64,000 nucleotides of DNA from the NCBI GenBank assembly GCA_964508225.1, contig CAZDRX010000002.1, positions 1 through 64,000 on the forward strand, given 5' to 3'. This DNA is from CAZDRX01 sp964508225. Lineage in GTDB: Bacteria > Patescibacteriota > Gracilibacteria > Peribacterales > Peribacteraceae. Positions 25,410-37,400 of this stretch are shown here, in pieces. Every line of letters begins with the position of its first letter. Position 1 is the stretch's first letter. The translations under genes and the position numbers were made by a program. A model generated the notes under the pieces. It saw nothing but the letters and a program-made list of their open reading frames with translations, searched no databases and was not told where the DNA came from.

Positions 25410-26732
25410 TTAGTCCTCGTTGTCCGGCATCATCTCCTTGAGCTCGCGTGTCGCAGTCTCCGCGTGCCTGAGCGCTGCATCCGAGGCATCGAGCGCTTCG
25501 TCCATGTTGCCTTCATCCATCTGGATCTTGGCCATGTCCATGAGCTGCTTCGATCCGTTCACGCGTGTTTCCACCGGTTGGGTTTTGCCTTCCGGCATCT
25601 CCCGTCCGCGGTGATCAAGCTTCTCGCGGAGTTTCTGGAGCTTCTTCTCCGTCATCCGCATACGGACAGCGGCGTCGAAGTGAGTGTCTTCCCTGTCGGA
25701 GTCCGTCTCATCTGTATCCTCCGTATTCACGGCAGCTCCGGTTGTGATCTCCGCCTTCATCATCATGACGGCAGGCGCCGGAGCGATCGTCACGGCCTCA
25801 TCTGCCGGCATGGAAGCGATGAGAGCCTCTTCTTTGGCTTTCCGGAGAGCTTTCCTCGCTTTCTTCTGGTCATCCTTCTTCCCGGCTTTCGTCGTCGGCT
25901 GCGGTGATCTGCCCGTGTCGGCTGCCAGTCCGGCTGCCGCGATGTGCACTGGCTGCTCGGTCTCCATCATGCTGACCACGACGTTCGATTCCTCGATGTC
26001 CATCCGTGCTTCGCGGAGTGTATCCATGAGCGCCGTCATGTCATTCCTTGCGTGATTTTCATTCAGTTTCGCGAGAAACTTCGCGTGTGCGTGGAGTGTC
26101 GCCTCCAGCCCCATGCTGATCGTTCCGGCGTTCTCCATGTCATTCTCGTCCATGAGCGCACTCACTTCCGTTTGCACCGTGCGCACGTTGCGCTCCACTT
26201 CTGACGCGAGCATCGCTTCCTTCTTCGGATCGAGTGCAGATTTCTGTGCCAGCATCTCGGCTTCCTTGAGCCGTTTCTCCGCGTGCTTCGTCGCCACTGC
26301 AGCGCGGGCTTTCGGTGTTCTTGCGATTCTCGCTTCCAGATTTTCATTCACGTGCATCTTCACGGGATAGAGGAGATCACCCGGCATCGCGGCCTCCGCC
26401 GCGTACGACACTCCCGCTCCCGCGATGGAGACAATGAGCACGGAGGCGGTGACAGTCGTGAAGCTCTTGAAGGGGCTCAGCCACCAGCTCTGCACGGCTG
26501 CAGTGCCCATCCTCGCGAGGAGGGATTCCCGAATCGTCACGCGCTCACGGGGCGTGAGGGCGATCGCTTTGGCCGTCTGAAGGAATGTGTGCTCATCCAT
26601 CGTGAACTGGTGACGTGTGTCCGGTGCATTCCTTACTGCATTGCGGAGCTTTCCGAGTACGTCGGCTTTCTCCTCGGGGGTGAGACAGAGTTTTTTTGCC
26701 GCGCCGAAGAATGCATCCTCATTCTTCATCAT
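25410..26732 (-). CDS. Anti-sigma-like membrane protein with DUF5667 domain
   Basis: A 440-residue protein. A cytoplasmic N-terminal region of ~110 residues holds two similar helical segments ending in LTPEEKADVL and LTPRERVTIR, probably the sigma-binding part. One membrane helix follows (~130-150), then the DUF5667 signature MPGDLLYPVKMHVNE and long Ala/Lys/Glu-rich helices outside. The start overlaps the end of the ECF sigma gene by four bases (ATGA), the standard layout of a sigma factor with its anti-sigma. It would hold the sigma factor at the membrane until an external signal arrives. The C-terminal half also carries a TDETDSDREDTHFD acidic stretch. Confidence 0.8.
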   Translation of the reverse strand: MMKNEDAFFGAAKKLCLTPEEKADVLGKLRNAVRNAPDTRHQFTMDEHTFLQTAKAIALTPRERVTIRESLLARMGTAAVQSWWLSPFKSFTTVTASVLIVSIAGAGVSYAAEAAMPGDLLYPVKMHVNENLEARIARTPKARAAVATKHAEKRLKEAEMLAQKSALDPKKEAMLASEVERNVRTVQTEVSALMDENDMENAGTISMGLEATLHAHAKFLAKLNENHARNDMTALMDTLREARMDIEESNVVVSMMETEQPVHIAAAGLAADTGRSPQPTTKAGKKDDQKKARKALRKAKEEALIASMPADEAVTIAPAPAVMMMKAEITTGAAVNTEDTDETDSDREDTHFDAAVRMRMTEKKLQKLREKLDHRGREMPEGKTQPVETRVNGSKQLMDMAKIQMDEGNMDEALDASDAALRHAETATRELKEMMPDNED

Positions 26733-27226
26733 GGTTTTTTGAGGAGGAGCTTGAGTTCCTTGAGCGCGCGGTGGATCCGTACGGAGACGACGTTCGCACT
26801 GAGCCCGAGAACGGCTGCGATTTCCTGCGGCTTCAGTTCATCGATGAAACGCATCGTGATCATCTTCCGGTCATCGGGCGTCAGTTTCGCGAGTTCGCGG
26901 ATGATGCGCTGCTCGTCGAGGCGCTGGATGAGTGTGTTGTCGTCGACGCCTGTGGGGTCGAATCCCGCTTCCTGCAGCGCGTCGAGCGATGTCTCCTTCG
27001 CCTTCCGCACGTAGTCGACGATGAGGTTATTCGCGATGCGGTAGAGCAGCGCACGGATGTTGTCGATCTTCTGCCCTTTGCCCGCATAGACGAACGCCTT
27101 CACGAATGTCTCCTGCATGAGATCCTTACCGACTTCACGGTTCGACAGACGGAGGTAGCAGTGCCGGAAAATGGCATCGGCATACTGGTCGTATGCATCT
27201 TCAATGAGAGCGGCTGCGTCACTCAT
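26729..27226 (-). CDS. RNA polymerase ECF-type sigma factor
   Basis: A 165-residue ECF sigma factor. Region 2 covers ~10-80 (CYLRLSNREVGKDLMQETFVKAF and RALLYRIANNLIVDYVRK, for -10 recognition and core binding). Region 4 covers ~110-160 (LTPDDRKMITMRFIDELKPQEIAAVLGLS, a helix-turn-helix for -35 recognition). It is the first gene of a pair with the DUF5667 protein. It is divergent from the Ser/Gly-rich DUF11 surface protein gene, only 77 bases away, which makes the surface protein locus a plausible target. Confidence 0.92.
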   Translation of the reverse strand: MSDAAALIEDAYDQYADAIFRHCYLRLSNREVGKDLMQETFVKAFVYAGKGQKIDNIRALLYRIANNLIVDYVRKAKETSLDALQEAGFDPTGVDDNTLIQRLDEQRIIRELAKLTPDDRKMITMRFIDELKPQEIAAVLGLSANVVSVRIHRALKELKLLLKKP

Positions 27227-27265
27227 AGCTCGCGTATCGTAGGTGTGACTTGGCGACGGCGATAC

Positions 27266-27294
27266 TTGACAAAATATTATATTTATTCAATATT
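27266..27294 (+). promoter_or_regulatory. Promoter of the Ser/Gly-rich DUF11 protein gene
   Basis: TTGACA (27266-27271), a 17-base spacer and AATATT (27289-27294), in a sharply AT-rich patch. The predicted start of transcription almost coincides with ATG 27304, suggesting a leaderless mRNA. Confidence 0.5.
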
Positions 27295-27303
27295 ACCTTT
27301 CCA

Positions 27304-28368
27304 ATGTTACCCACGCCTCCCTGTATCGAAGGTTTCGTCGGCTGCAGTGAAACAGGCGGCTACGACAGCGGTGCCTCTTCCGGCACCGGAGGATCCGGAT
27401 CCACGGGCGGTAGCTCCGGAGGCTCTACCGGTGGAGGCACTTCCGGTACATCCGGAGGCACCGGTGGCGGTTCGTTCTTCGGTACATCTTCTTCCAGCTC
27501 TTCCCCGAGCGGTTTCGGTGGGTTCTCTTCCTCCTCGTCTTCGTCGTCGCGTTCCTCGATTTTCCGCTTCGGTACCGGCTCGGGCAACGCGTCATCCTCG
27601 TCACGCTCCTCCATGTTCGGCGGCAGCTCGGGCACGTCCGGCACCAGCGGCGCGAAGAGTACAGCGGCACGTCTCGCCGAGTACACGCTCACGGCGGTGA
27701 ACCGTGGCAAGCAGGCACTCAAGAATGTGGTCCTCGAACACGGCCCGCTTCCGTCGGGTGCGGTCTTCGATCCTTCCCGCTCCACGCAGGGCTGTACGCA
27801 GGTCGGGAGTTCCGTTCAGTGCACCACGGATCTGCAGGCGGGGGAGTCCAAGGCATTCACTCTCGCGTACAAAGTGCAGAACTCCGTCAGCTGCGCGCTC
27901 GCCAAAGCCCTGCAGACAGCGAAAAGCAGCGTGAACGGGATCACGGGATCTGCGACGAGCGGAGTCTCCACGAGCATCACCTGCAGCATGAAGACGGAGG
28001 CCACCGCTGCGAGCGCATCTTCCGCCTCGGCCTCACTCGGGAATCCGGCCTACGCAAACGGTGCTTTCGGCGGATCGGGAACGTCTCTCGGAGCCGGTTA
28101 CGGGAGCGGCGCAGTAACCCCGGGCATGTTTGTGGGCGCCTTGGGAGGCAAAGACATGAGGCAGACAGGGTACAAGCCGTACGGAAATGTTCGCATGCCC
28201 CGTACCGGAGCAGCCGATGTCTTCACGGCGAGTGCGAAGGAGTACATTCTCCTGCCCGCTCACGAGACGTCGTCCGAAGGTAGTTTTCCCGTTATGACGA
28301 CTTCTCTGTCAATGATCCTCCTGAGTATCTTCGGAGCACTCATTCTGAAAAGGAGACTTTTTGGCTGA
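27304..28368 (+). CDS. Ser/Gly-rich surface protein with one DUF11-like domain and a C-terminal anchor
   Basis: A 354-residue protein. Residues ~15-115 are Ser/Gly/Thr repeats. A DUF11-like beta-sandwich follows (AEYTLTAVNRGKQALKNVV ... GSSVQCTTDLQAGESKAFTL) with paired cysteines. The C-terminus has MPRTG, a 30-residue spacer, a membrane helix (SLSMILLSIFGALIL) and the basic KRRLFG, similar to the end of the giant protein next door. ATG 27304 is chosen because upstream in-frame codons run through the promoter. With that start there is no clear signal peptide. If a TTG at 27250 were used, a short hydrophobic N-terminus would appear, so the start remains uncertain. Confidence 0.7.
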   Translation: MLPTPPCIEGFVGCSETGGYDSGASSGTGGSGSTGGSSGGSTGGGTSGTSGGTGGGSFFGTSSSSSSPSGFGGFSSSSSSSSRSSIFRFGTGSGNASSSSRSSMFGGSSGTSGTSGAKSTAARLAEYTLTAVNRGKQALKNVVLEHGPLPSGAVFDPSRSTQGCTQVGSSVQCTTDLQAGESKAFTLAYKVQNSVSCALAKALQTAKSSVNGITGSATSGVSTSITCSMKTEATAASASSASASLGNPAYANGAFGGSGTSLGAGYGSGAVTPGMFVGALGGKDMRQTGYKPYGNVRMPRTGAADVFTASAKEYILLPAHETSSEGSFPVMTTSLSMILLSIFGALILKRRLFG

Positions 28369-28372
28369 AATT

Positions 28373-28392
28373 AGGCCTGAATGCCTGTTTTT
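28373..28392 (+). terminator. Weak terminator-like hairpin after the DUF11 gene
   Basis: AGGC / GCCT around a six-base loop, followed by GTTTTT. The stem is only four base pairs, so termination would be partial. Confidence 0.4.
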
Positions 28393-28422
28393 AGAGAGTA
28401 CTCTTTGCCATATTTTTTGAGT

Positions 28423-28451
28423 TTGACAATCCCCAATATGTGACATAAACT
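28423..28451 (+). promoter_or_regulatory. Promoter of the giant surface protein gene
   Basis: TTGACA (28423-28428), a 17-base spacer and TAAACT (28446-28451). Transcription should start near 28458. The ~36-base leader is pyrimidine-rich (TTTTTCCCCTC before the start) and lacks a Shine-Dalgarno sequence. Confidence 0.65.
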
Positions 28452-28493
28452 TAACCCCTTTTTCGTTTTGACCCCATTTTTCCCCTCGTGTCT

Positions 28494-31400
28494 ATGGAGT
28501 TCAAGAAGCACTTCTCCGCAGTCGCACTTGCGGCAGTTCTGATCACCCAGGTGAATCTCGGAACGATTCCCTCTTTCGAACCCCTCGTTCAGAAGACGGA
28601 AGCAGCGACGGAGTCCTTCACCTTCGGCTCGGACGGGGCGATCCGTGACTACGTGAACTCGCTTGGATCAGGCCTGACCCCCGTGCAGATTGTCGTGAAC
28701 GGCGATGACGCCGGCGGTGTGGATAGTGATGGCGCTACGAAGCAGAAAATCTGTGAACTCAAGGGTTATCCGCAGGTCGTCAGTCACACCACGAAGTCGT
28801 ACGCCAGCTGTGGCGACAACGTCATTGCTTTCTGGAACGGCAGCCAGTTCGTCTGGTCGCATCACAATGCCTGTGCCCGCGGTAATGACCGCCTCAATTC
28901 GCTCACCTGCCGCCGCACAATCCCGAACTGTCAGGACGGTGTCGACAACGACAGCGACGGTGCCGTGGACGGTGCCGATTTCTCGTGTCAGCAGAACCCG
29001 AACGGTGACGAATCCGGTCCCAAGGCCCAGTGTCAGGACGGTGGCGACAACGACGGTGATACGTACATCGATGCGCTCATCGAGACCAACCTTGGTGGCA
29101 ACGGCAACTCACAGGACTTCAATCAGAGTCAGCTCGTTTCGTTTCTGAACGGACTGCCGCCTTCGCTCATGCCGCAGCCGATCGTTGCCGGCGGTACGCC
29201 GAACGCGGATCAGTCTACGGCCAACAAGATCTGTGATCTCGCCGGATACACCACAGCCACGATTACGAACGTCGGGCACTGGGCCAGCTGTCACGATAAC
29301 GAGAACGTCTATTGGAATGGTTCCCAGTTTGTGTGGGAGGTGGACAACGCCTGTCAGAAGGGCAACAACAACCTCGATGGTCTGCGTTGCACAGGTTCAC
29401 GCGCCCAGTGCCGCAACGGCATCGACGATGACGGCGACGGCAAGGTCGACATGGCCGATACCGGCTGTGCGAGCTCGAACGATACCAGCGAGAAGCAGCA
29501 CGATCCTTCGTGCTCCAATCCGCAGGATAACGACGAATCTCCCAATGACCGCAAGCAGTGCAATGACGGTGTCGACAACGATGCTGACGGCAAGGTCGAC
29601 ATGGCCGACAACGGATGCACGAGTCCGACCGACAACACCGAGAGAAATACGGTCGATCTCTCGATTGCGTTCACGAGCGTTCCCCAGACTGTCCAGAAGG
29701 GCGGACCGGTGAACTACTCCATCTTCGTGGCGAACGGTGGTCCGGATATCGCGAACAACGTCGTATTCAAGATGCCGATTCCGGTAGGACTCACGTACGT
29801 TCCGGGCACGTCGTATGACCGCTGTGTCCAGCAGGGAACGCAGATCGTCTGTACGAATGTGGACATCAACCCCGGTCAGTCCGGCACGCACCCGATCAAC
29901 TTCACGGCGTCTCTGACGCTCGCATGCAATGCGCAGCTCCAGACCTCCTTCAATATCACGTCCGCCGATACGGACTCCAATCCCGCCAACAACCAGACGC
30001 AGAACGTCACCTCCACGGTTGTGTGTGCACAGTGCAGCGACGGCACGGACAATGACAATGACGGCGCCACCGACGCCGCGGACGCAAGCTGTCACAGCGA
30101 TCTCAATCCTGCCAATGCGGCTTCCTACCAGCCGACGAAGAATGACGAAACGAACCCGAAGACCGCGTGTCAGGACGGTCTCGACAACGATGGTGACGGT
30201 CTCACGGATCTTCTCGATCCCGGATGCAGCGGCAAGCAGGACAATTCCGAGAAGAACCCCGGCGGCCCCCAGTGCGACAACGGCATCGACGATGACAACG
30301 ATGGCCGTGTCGACTTTCCGCAGGATCTCGGCTGCAGCGGTCCGACCGACACGAGCGAGCTCAACATGCAGTGCAGCGACGGTCAGGACAATGACAACGA
30401 CGGTGCCATCGACGCCGCCGATGCGTCCTGCCACACAGACCTGAACCCCGCCAATCAGGCTTCGTATCAGCCGAACGACAACGACGAAGCAAACCCGAAG
30501 ACGCAGTGTCAGGACGGTGTCGACAATGACAATGACGGTCTCAAAGATCTCCAGGATCCGGGATGTACCGATCCGCAGGACAACACCGAGAACAGTGAGC
30601 CCGCTCCGAACGTCGACATCATGATCAACGGCTCCAATGGCCCTATCACGGTGCTCGCCGGAACGACTCTCAACATCGCGTGGTCTTCCACGGGTGTGCA
30701 ACGCTGCAATACCGGTACGAGCAACATGCCGGGATGGACGAGCAACCAGACACTTCCGGTGAACGGCAATGCCCAGTTCACCGCGACGGTCAGCGGAACA
30801 TACGGTATCCAGTGCAGCAAGACGCAGACCTCGAACTTCGTCGTGCAGGATGCAGTCGCGGTCGTCGTGACCCCCGCACAGTGTTCTGACGGTACGGACA
30901 ACGACGCCGACGGTGCCGTGGACTCCGCGGACGCGAGCTGCCACAGCGATCTCAATCCCGCCAATGCAGCTTCCTACCAGCCCACCAAGAACGATGAGAC
31001 GAACCCGAAGACACAGTGTCAGGACGGTCTCGATAATGACGGTGACGGCCTCTCCGATCTGCAGGATCCGGGATGCAGCGGCAAGCAGGACAACTCCGAG
31101 AAGAACCCGAACGGTGCGCAGTGCGACAACGGCATCGACGATGACAACGACGGCCGTGTCGACTTTCCGCAGGACACGGGCTGCACCAGTCCGACGGACA
31201 CGAGCGAGCTCAACATGCAGTGCTCGGATGGTCAGGACAATGACAACGACGGTGCGATCGACGCTGCCGATGCGTCCTGCCACACGGACTTGAACCCCGC
31301 CAACGCCGCCAGCTACGACCCGAATGACAACGATGAGCTGAACCCGAAGACGCAGTGTCAGGACGGTCTCGACAACGACGGCGACGGTTACACCGACGCG

Positions 31401-34400
31401 CAGGATCCGGGTTGTGCAAACCCGCAGGATAATTCCGAGAAGAACCCGAGCGGCCCCCAGTGTGACAACGGCATCGACGACGACGGCGACACGAAGGTCG
31501 ACTTCCCGCAGGACACCGGTTGCAGCGGTCCGACCGACACGACCGAGAAAAATCCGCAGTGCTCCGACGGCATCGACAACGACGCCGACGGCGTGGATGA
31601 CTCGGAAGACGCCAGCTGTCACACGGACCTCAATGTCTCCAATGGTGCGAGTTACGACCCGAACCACAACGACGAGCTGAACCCGAAGACACAGTGTCAG
31701 GACGGCCTCGACAATGACGGTGACGGCCTTCTCGACCTTCAGGATCCGGGATGCAGCGGCAAGCAGGACAACGACGAGAGGAATCCGAACGGTCCCCAGT
31801 GTGACAACGGCATCGACGATGACAACGACGGCCGTGTCGACTTCCCGCAGGACACCGGCTGCACCAGTCCGACCGACACCAGCGAACTCAACATGCAGTG
31901 CAACGACGGTCAGGACAATGACAACGACGGTGCGATCGACGCGGCCGATGCGTCCTGCCACACGGATTTGAACCCGGCCAATCAGGCTTCGTACCAGCCG
32001 ACTGACAACGATGAGCTGAACCCGAAGACGCAATGTCAGGACGGTCTCGACAATGACGGCGACACCTTCATTGATGCCCAAGACCCCTCGTGCAGCGGTA
32101 ATCAGGACAACACCGAGAGTCCCTTCGATCAGCCGAGCATCTCACTCTCGAGTGTCAGCATCAACGGCTGCAACGTCACGGTGAATTACGTGAAGCAGTT
32201 CCAGACGTGCGCACACCTCATCACCACGCAGGGCAGTCAGATCCTGCACACGCAGAATATCTTCTGCAACATGTCGGGTTCGGTCACGAGCCAGATCTCC
32301 GAATTCATCGTTCCGCCCTTTGCATCCGGTCTGAGCGTCAAGCTCTGTAACGGCAACAACTATAATGATTGCAGCGCACCGGTCACCGTGTCCGGCGGCG
32401 GTACGTGTAACCCGTCTGTGCAGTGCAGCGACGGCCTCGACAACGACGCCGACGGTGCCGTGGACTCCGCGGACGCCAGCTGTCACTCCGATCTGAATCC
32501 CGCCAATGCGAACTCGTACCAGCCAAACGACAACGATGAGCTGAACCCCAAGACTCAGTGTCAGGACGGCCTCGACAATGACGGTGACGGCCTTTCCGAC
32601 ACACAGGATCCGGGTTGTGCAAACCCGCAGGATAACTCCGAGAAAAATCCGAGCGGCGCGCAGTGCGACAACGGCATCGACGATGACAATGACGGCAAAA
32701 CCGACTTCCCGCAGGATCCGGGCTGCAGCGGCCCCACGGACACATCCGAGACGGATCCGGTCGCGCAGGCTGACCTCTTCATTGTGAAGAGCGGCCCGAA
32801 CCAGATCACGCGGGGCAGCGTCATCGCGTACACCGTGACCGCGTACAACCTCGGCCCGAATACAGCGCAGGGTGTCACGATCAACGATCCGATCCCGGCA
32901 GGCCTCACGTTCAACGCCGGTCTCTCCGATCCTTCGTGTGTCCAGAACGGTAACAACATTCTCTGCAACAACACGACGCTCGCCATGAACCAGAACAAGA
33001 CGGTCGCCATCGCGTTCAATGTGCCTACGATCCCGAACTGCACGCAGGGAAGCCTCCAGAACATTGCGACGGTTTCCGCTTCCACGACGGATCCGAACTC
33101 CGCCAATAACCAGTCCCAGCCCGTTATCACGACGGTTCTGTGTCCCACGGTCTCCATCTGTTCCGACGGTCTCGACAACGACCACGACGGACTCATCGAC
33201 CTTCAGGATCCGGGCTGCGCCAACAATCCGAATGATCCGAACGAGGGTGACGGACCGGCCGATCTTCAGATCTCCATGACCGGTCCCGCCACCGTCGACG
33301 GCAATCAGAACGCGACGTACACCGTGACCGTGAAGAACAACGGTCCGGACGCCGCCACAACTCCGTTCTCCTTCCGCGATCCGATCCCCGCCGGTGTCAC
33401 GTTCGTTCCGGGCAGCTCATCTCCGAACTGCGCCGTGAGCGGTAGCGACGTCGTCTGCAGCGGCATCACGCTGAGCGTCGGTCAGCAGATCACGTACACC
33501 GTCACGTTCAACGCGCCCGTTCCGGTCGCGTCCGAGCCTTCCTTCCTCCAGCGTCTCTTCGGTGTCGAATCGGCGCTTGCGGCAACGTGCGGCGGCTCCT
33601 TCCAGAATCAGGTCTTCCTGAACCCCGCACAGCCTGATCCGAACTCGGGCAACAACCAGAGCTCATCCATCACGACGACGGTGACGTGTCAGCCGCAGCC
33701 TCCGCAGTTCACACTCACGAAGCTCACGTCCAATGAGATCCAGGCCAACGAAGTGCTGACCTACATCATCACGGCCACGAATACCGGCAACTCCGCGCAG
33801 AACAATATCCGCATCGCGGATCTGATTCCCGCCGGACTCACATTTACCACGAACGGCTCGACGGCCGGATGTGTCCAGCAGGGGACATCGGTCTTCTGTC
33901 CCGCACAGACGTTCCAGCCCGGACAGAGCGTGTCCTTCACGCTCAAGTTCACGGCGAACGCGAACAACCCCTGTGACATGGATATCGTGAATACGGCGTC
34001 CATCCAGCAGAACACCGTCACCTTCGGTCAGAGCAACCAGACGCACACGCACTTCTACTGCACGACCCCGAAGCTGGACATCAACAAGTCCGCTCCGCCG
34101 GTCAGTACCGCGGGAGGCACGGTCACGTACACGTACACGCTCAAGAACACGAGTACGACGCAGACCGCGATCGACGTGCACGTCTTCGACTTCTACATCG
34201 ATCCTCTCGCGAACCATATCCCTTCGCCGTTCACGTTCGTCTCGTCCTCCCTCGGAGGAGCCTGTTCCTACGATGCCCCGAACGACCGTGTGAACTGCGA
34301 TCTCGGCAACCTTGCGCCGAACCAGCTGGTTACCTTCACGCTCACGTTCAGCATCCCGAACAACCCCGTCCTCTGTAACACGACCATCATCAATCAGGTC

Positions 34401-37400
34401 GACGCATGGCCCGGAACCGACATCGACAACGCCGACTGGGACAAAGCCCAGACGCTCGTGCAGTGTCCGGTGCAGAACACGGATGTCTCCGTGGTGAAGA
34501 CGGGTCCGGCAACGCTCAGCAATGACGCCGCCGTCGCCGTCTCGTACAAGCTCGTGGTGAAGAACAACACGGCCAACCCTGCTGCCAACGTCATCGTCTC
34601 CGATACCGTTCCCGCCGGTCTCACGATCACATCGGCCACCGCTCCGTGCGTCATCGCCGGCAACACTGTGACGTGCAACCTCGGCACACTCGCCGGAAAC
34701 GCCACGACGAATCTCTGGATCTACACCACCGCTCCGGTGCGTGCGTACTGCTCCCAGACTATCGCCAACACGGGCACCGTAACCACGACCACGACGGACA
34801 CGAACCCGCAGAACAACACGTCCACGATCCAGACGGCGTTCACCTGCACGCAGCAGCACGCCCAGCTCTACATCACGAAGGATGTCGCAGCCACGACGGT
34901 CGCCGGACAGAACGTCACCTACTACTACACGCTCCAGAACACGAGCAGCTTCACCGCGAACGGCGTCAACGTGTACGACTACTACGTCGATACGGGTCTG
35001 AACCAGATCCCGCTTCCGTTCACGTTCGTCTCGGCGAGCGGCATCACGTGTCACGTCGATACGCCGAACAACCGCGTCGCCTGTGACCCCGTGAACCTCA
35101 CGGCCGGTCAGATGATCAACTTCACGATCACGTTTCAGACGCCCACAGGTGCTCAGGTCTGTAACCAGACCTACACGAACCGCGCCGAGTCCATCGTCGG
35201 TACCGACCAGCAGACTCTCGATACGGACACGGCCGCCACACTGCTCCAGTGTCCGGCTCCGCAGTTCACCGTCGTAAAGTACGCTGATCTCCAGGTCATC
35301 TACCCCGGTGACACCATCACGTACTCGATCGTCACCACGAATGCCGGCACGCAGTCGCAGACGAGCGTTCGCATCGCCGACAATATTCCGGCCAACATGA
35401 CGTTCGTGCCGACCGGTTCCACCGCAGGCTGCAGTGTGCAGGGAACAGCAGTCTTCTGCCCCGCCCAGACCTACACGGCCGGTCAGACCACGACTACGAC
35501 GCTCAAGTTCCAGCTTGCCGGAAACGCTCCGTGCGGCGGCAACTACCTCGTCGACAACGTCGCCGATGTCCAGCAGAACTCGGTCTCGCTCGTCTCGAGC
35601 AACCATGTCACGACGCCGATCGCCTGTGTCAGCGCACCGCAGTTCACCCTGACCAAGATCGGCCCGACGGTCGTCTCGCCCGGTGAGCTCATGACGTACA
35701 TCATCACCGCCACGAACATCGGTTCCACTGCCCAGAGCGGTATCGCCGTCTACGATGACGTTCCCGCAGGCACGACGTTCGAACCGAACGGTTCCACCGC
35801 GGGCTGCACGCTCATCGGCGGCGATCACGTGTACTGCGCCCAGCAGACCTACCAGCCCGGTCAGGTCGCCACCTTCACTCTCAAGTTCCGCGCCAACCAG
35901 AATGTCGCCTGTAATGCCATCATCCTGAACGAGGCCGAGCTCGCGCAGAACGGTAACGACTTCCTCTATTCGAATGAGGTCCAGACGCCCGTGACCTGCG
36001 CTTCGCCCAAGCTTGATATCACGAAGTCCGCTCCGCCTGTGAGTCAGGCCGGCGGCACCGTGACGTACACCTTTACGCTGCGCAACACGAATGCAACCGT
36101 GACCGCCATCGACGTGAACACGTACGACTTCTTCATCGACGCCCTCGCGAACCAGATCCCGTCGCCGTTCACGTTCCTCTCGAGCTCGCTCGGAGGCGGC
36201 GCCTGTGTCTACGATCCGCAGATGGACCGCACGGTCTGTTCCATCGGTGACATGGCACCGAATCAGGTGATCACATTCACGATGACCTACAGCATTCCGA
36301 ACACGCAGCAGATCTGTAACCAGACGGTCATCAATCAGGTCGATGCCTGGCCGGGTGCCGATGATCTGAACGCCGACTGGGACAAAGCCCAGACGACCGT
36401 CCAGTGTGCTCCGCAGGGTGCTGACCTCTCGATCCTCAAGTCCGGACCTTCGTCCGTGACGAAGGGCGGCAATGTCGTCTACACCCTCACGGTGAATAAC
36501 CTCGGTCCTGCCACCGCCACGAACGTCGTGACGCACGACCAGATCCCGCAGGGTATGACCTTCGTCTCCGCATCCGGTCCCGCCTCCTGCGTACTCGCCA
36601 ATAACAGCACGGAAGTCGCCTGTACGATCGGCAGCGTGACGGCAGGAACACCCGTTGTTCTCCAGTTGACGTTTGCCACCCAGCCCGCCGCACCGAGTTG
36701 TGTCCCGTCCAGCGTCACGAACGTCGCTACGGTCACGGCTTCCACGACGGATCCGGTGATGACGAACAACCAGAGTCAGGTGGTGACCCAGCTCACGTGT
36801 CCGCTCCCGACGACCGCTGATCTCGCGATCGTGAAGACCGGTCCGGCCTCCGTGATCCGCGGCAATACGATCAGCTACTCCATCGTTGTCAGTAACTCCG
36901 GTCCGGCCACCTCTACGGGTGTCACGGTCACGGATGTCCTCCCTGCAGGTCTCCAGAACATCCAGATCTCGGGTGGGAACTGTGCGGTCACCGGCAACGG
37001 TTCACAGGCCAGCTGCAGCATCCCGTCCATTGCAGCAGGAGCCTCCGTGACGATCACGCTCACGGCTACGGTCCCGACGATCCAGAACTGTACGCCGACG
37101 GCGATCACGAACACCGCGAACGTCACGTCGGTCACGACGGATCCGAATGCGGGCAACAACCAGAGCCTCGTCGTCACCACGCTCAGCTGTCCGGCTGACA
37201 CGAGCGCCGATGTCGGTGTCCTCAAGTTCGGCCAGACCTCCGTCGTCCGCGGCAATACGGTGACGTACTCCATCCTCGCCACGAACTACGGTCCGGGTAC
37301 CGCGCAGAACATTACGATCACCGATCCGCTACCGCAGGGCTTCACCTTCGTCTCGGCCTCCGGTGTCCCGTGTGTCTCCCAGAACGGCAATCTCACCTGC

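Noticed and set aside
29397..32081. Long open frame of 894 codons antisense to the giant gene
   Set aside because: It mirrors the repetitive GAC/AAC codons of the sense strand. Composition is Val/Arg-rich repeats without any domain, and the sense frame has a signal peptide, DUF11 domains and a promoter.
30025..32760. Regularly spaced repeats that could suggest a CRISPR array
   Set aside because: Repeats keep one reading frame and encode conserved Cys/Asp motifs; units are over 300 bases with no unique spacers, and no cas genes are nearby.
33663..36536. Antisense open frame of 957 codons
   Set aside because: It is a shadow of the DUF11 array, caused by a lack of TTA/CTA/TCA codons in the sense frame; no plausible protein features.
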